Shown: positions 1 to 5,251 of the stretch, in pieces
Layout: the number at the start of each line of letters is the position of its first letter
Numbering within the stretch: position 1 is the first letter of the stretch
Source: Candidatus Njordarchaeota archaeon
Lineage (GTDB): Archaea > Asgardarchaeota > Njordarchaeia > Njordarchaeales > Njordarchaeaceae
Assembly (NCBI GenBank): GCA_029856055.1
Contig: JAHQWF010000047.1
Coordinates: 1-5,888, forward strand
Direction of reading: 5' to 3'
Length of the DNA: 5,888 nucleotides
Program-made: the position numbers and the translations under genes
The notes under the pieces: model-generated
The model's database searches: none
The model's input: the letters and a program-made list of their open reading frames with translations, nothing else
What the model was told of the DNA's origin: nothing

Positions 1-732
1 ACCAGTTGATCTTTCATCCAGGAAAACACCATTACCTTCAAAAACATTATTTTCAATCACATTATTTTTTGATGATATTATCTCCAAACCTTTATCATTA
101 TCTCTTAAAATACAATTCTTAATCTCATTTTTATCAGACACGAAAAGTGTTAGGCCCATCTTACTATTAATAATTCTACAATTATCGATCACATTTCTAC
201 TAGAAGAAACAATATGAATACCATATGATGATCCGATTAACGTATTATTCACTAACTTAACTCTCTGAGCATTTTCTAAGTAAAATCCACCACCATTAAT
301 AATAATTGAATTTGATATAATAGCATTATTCGTCTCAATATATATGCCTTCAACCCCAATTATCTCACATCTATCTATAAATATGTGAGAACCAGGCTTC
401 GCTATAATTCTTAAACCATTAATTAGGCTAGGAAAAATTTTTGAACCAATAATAGTGAGATTCCCATTCTCCTCAATAATTATAGATACATAGGGTTCTT
501 CACGAGAACTAAACATTAATACAGAATCCCTAATCAATAATTTGCTTCTATCATCAATTTTTAAAGTCCCATATATTACTAAAAATTTATTTTTTATTTC
601 TTTGGAAGGAATACTAAATTTTTTTTCATCATAATATGGATTAATAGAGAAAATCTGATATATACTTGTACTAAATGTGATTATCTGCATAAAAAGAATA
701 AATAGTATTAATAGAGATATCTTTTTATTCAT
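1..732 (-). CDS. Secreted right-handed parallel beta-helix (NosD-like) protein, 3' part missing
   Basis: The frame is open for 244 codons from the ATG at 732-730 to the window edge, so the C-terminus lies outside. Residues 1-22 (MNKKISLLILFILFMQIITF and on) form a signal peptide or membrane anchor: Lys-Lys, then a hydrophobic core. From about residue 104, repeats of roughly 22 residues follow, each with a Gly-Ile/Leu strand, then Asn-rich turns such as NNVIENNVF, RNVIDNCRI and KNEIKNCIL. I count six coils (about 104-125, 128-146, 149-166, 170-189, 192-211, 214-234). This is the PbH1/NosD/CASH pattern of right-handed beta-helices, found in surface, carbohydrate-active and adhesin-like proteins. 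Residues 45-100 look like a beta-rich cap. An AGGTG Shine-Dalgarno (740-744) sits 7 nt before the ATG and supports the start. It follows the peptidase gene by 26 bp in the same direction, so co-transcription is likely. No catalytic residues are identifiable; enzyme or structural protein remains open. Confidence 0.8.
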   Translation of the reverse strand, partial: MNKKISLLILFILFMQIITFSTSIYQIFSINPYYDEKKFSIPSKEIKNKFLVIYGTLKIDDRSKLLIRDSVLMFSSREEPYVSIIIEENGNLTIIGSKIFPSLINGLRIIAKPGSHIFIDRCEIIGVEGIYIETNNAIISNSIIINGGGFYLENAQRVKLVNNTLIGSSYGIHIVSSSRNVIDNCRIINSKMGLTLFVSDKNEIKNCILRDNDKGLEIISSKNNVIENNVFEGNGVFLDERSTG

Positions 733-739
733 CTTGATA

Positions 740-744
740 CACCT
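740..744 (-). promoter_or_regulatory. Shine-Dalgarno of the beta-helix gene
   Basis: AGGTG on the minus strand, 7 nt before the ATG at 732. It sits in the 26-bp gap after the peptidase stop, which fixes the start of a gene that runs off the window. Confidence 0.65.
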
Positions 745-758
745 AACCAAAGCATCTA

Positions 759-1589
759 TTAAGATCTAGGCAATTTATAGCTACCATTTCCATAATAATT
801 AAAATCACCAGAATTCAAATTAAGCATTTGTACAGTATACGACACAGCATCACTAACTGAGTAGTCCCATTTACATATAGCTACTTCCCAAAAAGCATCT
901 ATAAAGTCATTATTCATAGTTCCTGAAAGAGGAACATCAAATGTGGAGCCAACAAATGCTTCTGCTCCGTAATCAACAAATGCCTTAGCCATTTCGCTTC
1001 CTGAGACGCTTTCGCCTTCATTAACTAGACTCTGGCAAGCATATGCAACTATAATGCCATGAGGATAAATGGTACCACCATTATAATCACCCCATAAATT
1101 AATAATTTCACTAGGATATAACCAGTTGCCATCCGCAGCTTCCAATGCTCTGTCTGGTTCATCTAATGAAGTTAAACCATGTGTATTGATGTGATAAGCG
1201 TAACATTCTCTGCTCACTTTTAAATAATATGATTTAGTATTATAATATTGAAGATCACTTTTTATTCTCGCTTCATCAGGATCTGAAACATAGATCCCAT
1301 AATCTATAAACGTATATTCTTCAAGCCAATCTGGAATATTTGTAATATCTTGCGTTGCTCCATATGTATATACATCATGAACTAAACCATATCTATATGT
1401 AGTCCATCCTGACTCCCCAGGTATAGAAGATATACTAAAGTTTTTTCTTGATTCTTTTTTATTATTTAAAAAAATTATTGTGTGCGAATGTCTTATACTT
1501 TTTCTCGTCACTATAAAACCTTTTACAAGATTTAATACATTTGGAACCAGAATCAGTATAAATAATAATATTATTACAAATTTATTCAT
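759..1589 (-). CDS. Exported caspase/gingipain-like (clan CD, C25/CHAT-type) cysteine peptidase
   Basis: A 276-residue protein. Residues 3-24 are strongly hydrophobic (FVIILLFILILVPNVLNLV), a signal peptide or N-terminal anchor that places the rest outside the cell. The C-terminal two thirds carry the clan CD pattern: a hydrophobic strand ending in AYHINTHG (His137-Gly138), and 48 residues later the strand GIIVAYACQS with Cys185. The segment after it, GAEAFVGSTF (208-217), then a helix at 227-238 and SVSDAV (244-249), resembles the region after the catalytic Cys in gingipain (C25) and CHAT peptidases. His137 and Cys185 are the predicted dyad. It is far smaller than true gingipains and lacks their long propeptide and Ig-like domain. 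The start is set by AGGTGAT (1593-1599) just upstream. The gene is very AT-rich. It heads a two-gene unit with the beta-helix protein, which could be a substrate or partner (inference). Family placement rests on motifs only; activity is unproven. Confidence 0.68.
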   Translation of the reverse strand: MNKFVIILLFILILVPNVLNLVKGFIVTRKSIRHSHTIIFLNNKKESRKNFSISSIPGESGWTTYRYGLVHDVYTYGATQDITNIPDWLEEYTFIDYGIYVSDPDEARIKSDLQYYNTKSYYLKVSRECYAYHINTHGLTSLDEPDRALEAADGNWLYPSEIINLWGDYNGGTIYPHGIIVAYACQSLVNEGESVSGSEMAKAFVDYGAEAFVGSTFDVPLSGTMNNDFIDAFWEVAICKWDYSVSDAVSYTVQMLNLNSGDFNYYGNGSYKLPRS

Positions 1590-1592
1590 TGC

Positions 1593-1599
1593 ATCACCT
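1593..1599 (-). promoter_or_regulatory. Strong Shine-Dalgarno of the peptidase gene
   Basis: AGGTGAT on the minus strand, 3 nt before the ATG at 1589 (7 nt when measured from the AGGTG-aligned core in the other genes is not reached here). It is a seven-base match to the usual crenarchaeal 16S 3' end (AUCACCU) and supports this ATG as the start. Confidence 0.65.
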
Positions 1600-1633
1600 T
1601 ATTTGAAAATATTTAATTCTTTTATTTAGACAT

Positions 1634-1645
1634 TATTTTTTAAAA
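1634..1645 (-). promoter_or_regulatory. Possible TATA box for the peptidase/beta-helix unit
   Basis: TTTTAAAAAATA on the minus strand. Initiation about 25 nt downstream would fall near 1612-1616 and give a leader of roughly 25 nt that contains the Shine-Dalgarno. No clear BRE precedes it and the background is AT-rich. An alternative is the TATATATA run at 1650-1658. Confidence 0.35.
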
Positions 1646-1716
1646 CGTGTATATATATTAGAACATCCGCATTATTTCATCGACATAATCTCGAGGCCAG
1701 CAGACATACCTAGAGA

Positions 1717-2033
1717 TCAAGTAATGAGCATAACCGGCTTTATCACGACGCTATACTTTATTCGCAGCTTGATTAATCGCTTCACGTTATAAGCTACAGC
1801 CATAAGCTTGATTGCATCTCCTTCTCTCCAAGTCACAGTAGAACATTACTGCATCATTTATATATCTTGGCGTCGCGTTCACCGTTCTTCCGCCTCTTAT
1901 ATTGCCAAACATCAAATAACTGCTTGCAAAGCATTATAGCTAGCCTCTTCTTAGCGTTCTTCATTGGCTTTAACCCAGGCTTTAGGCTTTTAGCGAGATC
2001 TCCTTGCAGTTCTTCCTTGCGAAACATTCTGAG
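1717..2033 (-). pseudogene. Decayed transposase-like pseudogene (IS5-like, tentative)
   Basis: No frame is open throughout, but consecutive minus-strand segments read as protein once frameshifts are allowed. At 2033-1854, 59 codons give a Lys/Arg-rich segment containing KNAKKRLAIMLCKQLFDVWQ and YKRRKNGERDAKIYK. After a stop and a frame change, 1845-1717 gives 42 codons containing WREGDAIKLMAVAYNVKRLI. The last motif resembles the C-terminal region of DDE transposases (hydrophobic-A-YN-hydrophobic-RLI) of the IS5/IS1182 kind. A further open segment in another frame reaches about 1659. The island is about 43-45% G+C, clearly above the flanks, which suggests foreign origin. Possible N-terminal remnants lie at 2034-2223. 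No terminal inverted repeats or target duplications could be identified, so the element's ends are unknown. That it is decayed coding sequence is fairly likely; the family is tentative. Confidence 0.5.
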
Positions 2034-2082
2034 TTAGCCATTGAGATATCTTCTCGGGATAGCTTATTCAGAGCAATCTCAA

Positions 2083-2110
2083 CGCTGTGAGACATTCGCT
2101 GTGAGACATT
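2083..2110. repeat. Exact 14-bp tandem duplication
   Basis: CGCTGTGAGACATT occurs twice back to back (2083-2096 and 2097-2110) with no mismatch. Fourteen is not a multiple of three, so the event shifts any frame across it. The perfect identity suggests a recent slippage event or a selected pair of sites. Confidence 0.95.
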
Positions 2111-2114
2111 ATCG

Positions 2115-2140
2115 CCTCAACATAAACGTATATGTCGAGG
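2115..2140 (-). repeat. Near-perfect inverted repeat (hairpin)
   Basis: CCTCAACATA (2115-2124) and TATGTCGAGG (2131-2140) flank a 6-nt loop. On the minus-strand transcript all ten positions pair, one as G-U; on the plus strand the same position is an A-C mismatch. It lies about 110 nt downstream of the ABC operon stop, beside the tandem duplication. It may be the 3' end of the operon transcript or a piece of the decayed element. Confidence 0.7.
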
Positions 2141-2155
2141 TTAATGTTAAGGAGG

Positions 2156-2171
2156 AAAAATCGGTTAAAAA
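2156..2171 (-). terminator. Possible U-tract terminator of the ABC operon
   Basis: Two T5 runs on the minus strand (2171-2167 and 2160-2156) separated by a short spacer, about 77-92 nt past the last permease stop. Archaeal termination often uses such U5+ runs, but similar runs are frequent in this AT-rich DNA. The hairpin at 2115-2140 follows immediately. Confidence 0.3.
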
Positions 2172-2247
2172 TATTGATGGAACCCTTTGATGCAGGTTTG
2201 ATGAAGTGCCAGATGAGATTATTTTAAGTTAATTTATTGGTATTACT

Positions 2248-3120
2248 TTAGTAAATACCTATCTTCCCCTCCTTTCTAGCGCTGTTATAGATGTACCTAA
2301 AAATTTTAATTGCTATTGGATACCCTATCAAAGCGTATATTATTAGTACTATGGAATCATAAAGAATTCTTTCATGTAATAGCGTAACTCCCCATATAAG
2401 AGAGTACCTAATCGCATCAAGCGAATATGTTAAGGGTAAGCCTAGAGACATAAATCTTAAGAAACTAGGAAGTATTATTATTGGGAAGAAAGTTCCCCCG
2501 AAAAATTGATTTATCCAGGTTAAAGCCCAACCAATCGGATCACCTTGCTTGAATTTCAGAACCATACCAGCTGATAAGATGCCTATTGGTAGATTAGCAA
2601 TAACTAGTAAAGTGATTAATGTTAACATTGTCAGAACCGTCCATATATTGATAACGATCTTTGATCCTAGGATTATTCCTGTCGGTAAAATAATAATCAG
2701 GAATATTAAGGAGTAAAAGAAATAATAAAGTAAATCGCCCATAAATAAGATTACGAAGTCTGTTGGTGTTGATAATACGCTTTCTAATGTACCGTAGAAT
2801 TGCTCTAATCTTATTGTTAGTGCTAGGCTTCTCAAACTTGCTGTAATGAAATGTGATATAGCTATACCTACTAGCGCGAAATCGAAATAACTGTAACCAT
2901 ATCCAGCTTTGGCAATATCTTCTGGTAAGATTATGAATGATAATAAGAAATACGTGAATACCATGAATAAGGTATTAGCGAAATCAAAAATCATCCAAGT
3001 CTTATAATTAAACCTAATTTTAGCTCTCCTTAACATTGCTGCTATTACTTTTCTCACATTACTAACCTTCGTATCTGTGGGAGATTCCTTAAATAGTGTT
3101 AAGATCTCATCTACAGTCAT
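2248..3120 (-). CDS. ABC-2 type transporter permease, second subunit
   Basis: A 290-residue integral membrane protein with about six hydrophobic segments (roughly 44-66, 78-98, 125-153, 160-188, 200-220, 254-273) and a basic cytoplasmic N-terminus. ABC-2 permease hallmarks are visible: EQFYGTLESVLSTPTD (106-121) in the cytoplasmic loop after the second segment, FFGGTFFPI (206-214) before the fifth segment's end, and LPLTYSLDAIRYSL (228-241). These correspond to motifs in the neighbouring permease, so the two are paralogues that probably form a heterodimeric channel. Its ATG lies 11 bp after the stop of that gene, with AAGGTG (3127-3132) overlapping the upstream TGA as Shine-Dalgarno, which implies translational coupling. 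It is the last gene of the operon. The direction is probably export, as is usual for ABC-2 systems without a binding protein; the substrate is unknown. Confidence 0.88.
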   Translation of the reverse strand: MTVDEILTLFKESPTDTKVSNVRKVIAAMLRRAKIRFNYKTWMIFDFANTLFMVFTYFLLSFIILPEDIAKAGYGYSYFDFALVGIAISHFITASLRSLALTIRLEQFYGTLESVLSTPTDFVILFMGDLLYYFFYSLIFLIIILPTGIILGSKIVINIWTVLTMLTLITLLVIANLPIGILSAGMVLKFKQGDPIGWALTWINQFFGGTFFPIIILPSFLRFMSLGLPLTYSLDAIRYSLIWGVTLLHERILYDSIVLIIYALIGYPIAIKIFRYIYNSARKEGKIGIY

Positions 3121-3126
3121 ACGTTA

Positions 3127-3132
3127 CACCTT
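3127..3132 (-). promoter_or_regulatory. Shine-Dalgarno of the second permease
   Basis: AAGGTG on the minus strand, 6 nt before the ATG at 3120. It overlaps the TGA of the preceding permease by one base, tying translation of the two together. Confidence 0.65.
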
Positions 3133-4013
3133 CAATAAGATGATAAAAGGCCTAATCTCTTAGCTTTCATTAAATAGTACTCATAAACCCTAAGTCCAAT
3201 GTAAATTAATGGTGCGAAGGCGCATAGAGCACCTAGATGTGTAAGTATTTTGGGATCAGTTAAAGGCTTCTCATCTATAATAGTTCTTCTGAAAAGTTCA
3301 AGGCCGTGCGTAAAAGGCATTAAAAGAGCAATGTAATAGAGTATTGGATAGTTCCAAAGTATTGCGAGTGGATATATTACACCTCCGAAAAACTCCATTA
3401 CAGAGATCATTAAAACAAGCAATGTCTCTAATTGCTTATGTATGATATACATCCCAGCAGCCATCACTCCAATAGCTGCATGAATGGCAATAACTAATAT
3501 CACAATAAAAATTGCTTGGACCCATACAAAAGGGTTTCTAGTGAATTTAGCTCCAAGCATGTAGCCGACTAAAATTGTCAAGATGAATGTTGAGGATGAC
3601 CAAGTAGATCCGTAAAAAACTTGGCCAGTAATCCAACTCTTGAAGTTATCTGAATCAATAGCTGCTAGACTTTCGAAAGTGCCTGCGGATATCTCATGCC
3701 TCATTTTATGTGCTAACCTAGCAATAGTCGTCCAGAGATATCTAGATAAAGCAATTCCAGATAAAGCGAAAGCGACGTAGTCTGGTGTATATCCTAGCTT
3801 AACTAAATCGTCTGTTGATACGAGGAATCCTACGTAATAATAGATTAAGGCACTGAGAACTATGTCAATGATGTCAAGAGCTAGATTCATTCTATAGGAT
3901 ACATAGATTTTCATTTGATAAAACCACGATGCCCATGCTTTCCTCAAGAATCCGTATAAGCCATGTATCTTTTCTTCATCCGCTAAGGTTTCCTTAAATT
4001 CTTCAAAGCTCAT
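3132..4013 (-). CDS. ABC-2 type transporter permease, first subunit
   Basis: I start this gene at the ATG at 4013-4011 (293 residues), not at the in-frame ATG at 4034. The inner ATG overlaps the ATPase stop as ATGA and has GAGGTG 7 nt upstream; the outer one has no Shine-Dalgarno and would add seven residues (MEKRWSW). About six membrane segments are predicted (roughly 46-66, 80-98, 133-155, 165-190, 196-219, 257-277). ABC-2 motifs include EISAGTFESLAA (107-118), FFGGVIYPL (208-216) and MPFTHGLELFRR (232-243), which match the second permease in order and spacing. Together they would form the membrane channel energised by the ATPase encoded just upstream. There is no periplasmic-type binding protein nearby, which fits an exporter. 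Whether it moves a drug, lipid, polysaccharide or peptide cannot be decided. Confidence 0.88.
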   Translation of the reverse strand: MSFEEFKETLADEEKIHGLYGFLRKAWASWFYQMKIYVSYRMNLALDIIDIVLSALIYYYVGFLVSTDDLVKLGYTPDYVAFALSGIALSRYLWTTIARLAHKMRHEISAGTFESLAAIDSDNFKSWITGQVFYGSTWSSSTFILTILVGYMLGAKFTRNPFVWVQAIFIVILVIAIHAAIGVMAAGMYIIHKQLETLLVLMISVMEFFGGVIYPLAILWNYPILYYIALLMPFTHGLELFRRTIIDEKPLTDPKILTHLGALCAFAPLIYIGLRVYEYYLMKAKRLGLLSSY

Positions 4014-5029
4014 CCATGACCACCTCTTCTCCATATTCTACGACTGGTTTCTTCGATCTTTACACCCGCTATTTTCAGGAAGGCTTCCTCTAAGGTCGGT
4101 AAGGATCTAGATATTGATTCTACCTTATTATCTTTCAGTATCCTAGCTATCTCTGGTATTGCCACGTAGTGATCTTCAACCGTAACACGTATCTTATAAT
4201 AATTCTTAGTTCTCTCGTAACTAAGTATCTTCTTAACAACAGATGCAGCTTCGAGCTTCCTCAATATATCATTTATTTCTGAGTCACTTGATATAACATC
4301 GATTTCCACGACTTTTAGTTCCTCAACCTTCTCTCTAATCTCTCTTGGAGTTCCCTCAAATATTATTTTTCCTTTATTTATTATAGCTATTCTATCGCAT
4401 AATTGCTCTACTTCGTACATGTTATGTGACGTAAATAGTATTGTCTTACCTAGCTCATCCGTTAACCTCCTTAAGAAATTCCTTACCTTTATGGCTGATT
4501 CTACATCGAGACCTAGAGTAGGTTCATCAAGAATTAATATATCTGGGTTATGTAATAATGCTCTTATAAGCATTAATTTAATCCTCATTCCGGTTGAATA
4601 CTCTAGTACTAATTTATCTGCAGCATCCTCAAGCTCGAGGAACTTTAAAAGCACCCTAATCCTCTTCTCAGCTATATCCTTGGGCACATTCTGGAGCATA
4701 CCAAAGAAAACTAAATTATCATATCCAGATAACCTCCAATAAAGCGCCCTACCCCCTGTCTCACCCATCATCCAACCTATTCTCTTCCTAACCTCTACAG
4801 GCTCTTTCAAAATGGAATATCCATCAACCCATGCCTCGCCTTCATCAGGTATCAATAATGTAGCCAACATTTTCGTAAACGTTGTCTTGCCTGCCCCATT
4901 TGGACCCAGTAAACCATAAAACTCTCCCCTCTTTATCTTCAAGTTAACATGGTCAACCGCTGTAACGCTAAATCCTTTTCCTCTATATATCTTTGTAAGA
5001 TTTTCCGACGCAATAGCGTAATCAACCAT
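4010..5029 (-). CDS. ABC transporter ATP-binding protein of an ABC-2 (DrrA/NatA-like) exporter
   Basis: A 339-residue cytoplasmic ATPase. In order: Walker A GPNGAGKTT (42-50), a Q-loop region WMMGETGGRALYWRL (86-100) with no Gln, signature YSTGM (144-148) in place of LSGGQ, Walker B ILILDEP (164-170), D-loop LGLD (172-175), and the switch His202 in TSHNM. Residues 235-320 form the extra C-terminal domain usual in DrrA-type ATPases, ending in the typical SRSLPTLEEAFLKIAG (308-322). It hydrolyses ATP to drive the two permeases encoded downstream; its TGA overlaps the first permease ATG by the sequence ATGA. The start is supported by GAGGT (5036-5040) 6 nt upstream. It is the first gene of the operon. 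DrrA- and NatA-like relatives export drugs, lipids or sodium, so the family name does not give the substrate. Confidence 0.93.
   Translation of the reverse strand: MVDYAIASENLTKIYRGKGFSVTAVDHVNLKIKRGEFYGLLGPNGAGKTTFTKMLATLLIPDEGEAWVDGYSILKEPVEVRKRIGWMMGETGGRALYWRLSGYDNLVFFGMLQNVPKDIAEKRIRVLLKFLELEDAADKLVLEYSTGMRIKLMLIRALLHNPDILILDEPTLGLDVESAIKVRNFLRRLTDELGKTILFTSHNMYEVEQLCDRIAIINKGKIIFEGTPREIREKVEELKVVEIDVISSDSEINDILRKLEAASVVKKILSYERTKNYYKIRVTVEDHYVAIPEIARILKDNKVESISRSLPTLEEAFLKIAGVKIEETSRRIWRRGGHG
4021..4026 (-). promoter_or_regulatory. Shine-Dalgarno inside the ATPase gene, deciding the first permease start
   Basis: GAGGTG on the minus strand, 7 nt before the ATG at 4013. It is embedded in the last codons of the ATPase (the Arg-Gly-Gly-His-Gly tail), so the end of one gene supplies the ribosome site of the next. 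Confidence 0.75.
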
Positions 5030-5035
5030 CTAAAA

Positions 5036-5041
5036 ACCTCT
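5036..5041 (-). promoter_or_regulatory. Shine-Dalgarno of the ATPase gene
   Basis: AGAGGT on the minus strand, 6 nt before the ATG at 5029. It fixes the start of the first gene of the ABC operon. Confidence 0.6.
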
Positions 5042-5070
5042 GGAAAAAGTGTTATCGAATATTAATGGGT

Positions 5071-5081
5071 CTATGATATAC
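5071..5081 (-). promoter_or_regulatory. Possible TATA box of the ABC operon
   Basis: GTATATCATAG on the minus strand, preceded by the purine-rich AAAA. A start about 25 nt downstream would lie near 5050-5055 and give a leader of about 20-25 nt including the Shine-Dalgarno. An alternative is the TTTATAATTTA run around 5101-5112, which would give a longer leader. Confidence 0.4.
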
Positions 5082-5116
5082 TTTTACTGAAATTGTCGAT
5101 TAAATTATAAAAATAT

Positions 5117-5217
5117 AGAATAATTATTAAGAAATAATATAGAGATAATTATCTTAAATATCGCGTGATTTCTTATGGGTCTACCTATATTTACATTCAT
5201 ATAGATAGATAATTATT
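5117..5217. repeat. Three copies of the palindromic core ATAATTAT
   Basis: The 8-bp palindrome ATAATTAT occurs at 5120-5127, 5145-5152 and 5209-5216. The middle copy extends to the 12-bp palindrome AGATAATTATCT (5143-5154), and AGATAATTAT recurs at 5207-5216. All lie between the acetyltransferase stop and the proposed ABC promoter, where a regulator of the exporter could bind. The AT-rich background weakens the case; as sequence repeats they are certain, as operators speculative. Confidence 0.45.
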
Positions 5218-5251
5218 AGTTGGGTTACTTGCAGGAGGGCTTTAAATAAAG

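Larger units (their letters stand above)
2034..2247. other. Gene-free stretch between the ABC operon and the pseudogene, with remnants
   Basis: No intact gene is visible. It contains a 14-bp tandem duplication, a 26-bp inverted repeat, and two short A5 runs that read as U5 on the minus strand. A minus-strand frame open from 2223 is disrupted at the duplication. If one duplicate copy is ignored, it stays open to a TAA at 1984-1982 (75 codons). A plus-strand reading of 2116-2232, interrupted by one TGA, also looks protein-like (with CRFDEVPDEIILS at its end). The inverted repeat makes the two strands partly read alike, so I cannot say which, if either, was coding. Confidence 0.4.

Noticed and set aside
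2144..2227. Plus-strand 27-codon frame starting MLRRKNRLK.
   Set aside because: It is too short, has no ribosome site, overlaps decayed sequence and shows no family resemblance.
4419..4742. Plus-strand open frame of 107 codons inside the ATPase gene.
   Set aside because: It is antisense to the strongly conserved ATPase core (signature and Walker B region), has Ser/Leu-rich low-information composition, and lacks a Shine-Dalgarno.
5105..5200. Minus-strand 31-codon frame with a hydrophobic C-terminal half, in the intergenic region.
   Set aside because: There is no Shine-Dalgarno before its ATG, and the composition is what AT-rich DNA gives by chance.
5228..5251. Short inverted repeat CTTTAAATAAAG after the acetyltransferase stop as an intrinsic terminator.
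   Set aside because: The stem is only 5 A/T-rich pairs with a 2-nt loop and no following U-tract on the minus strand.
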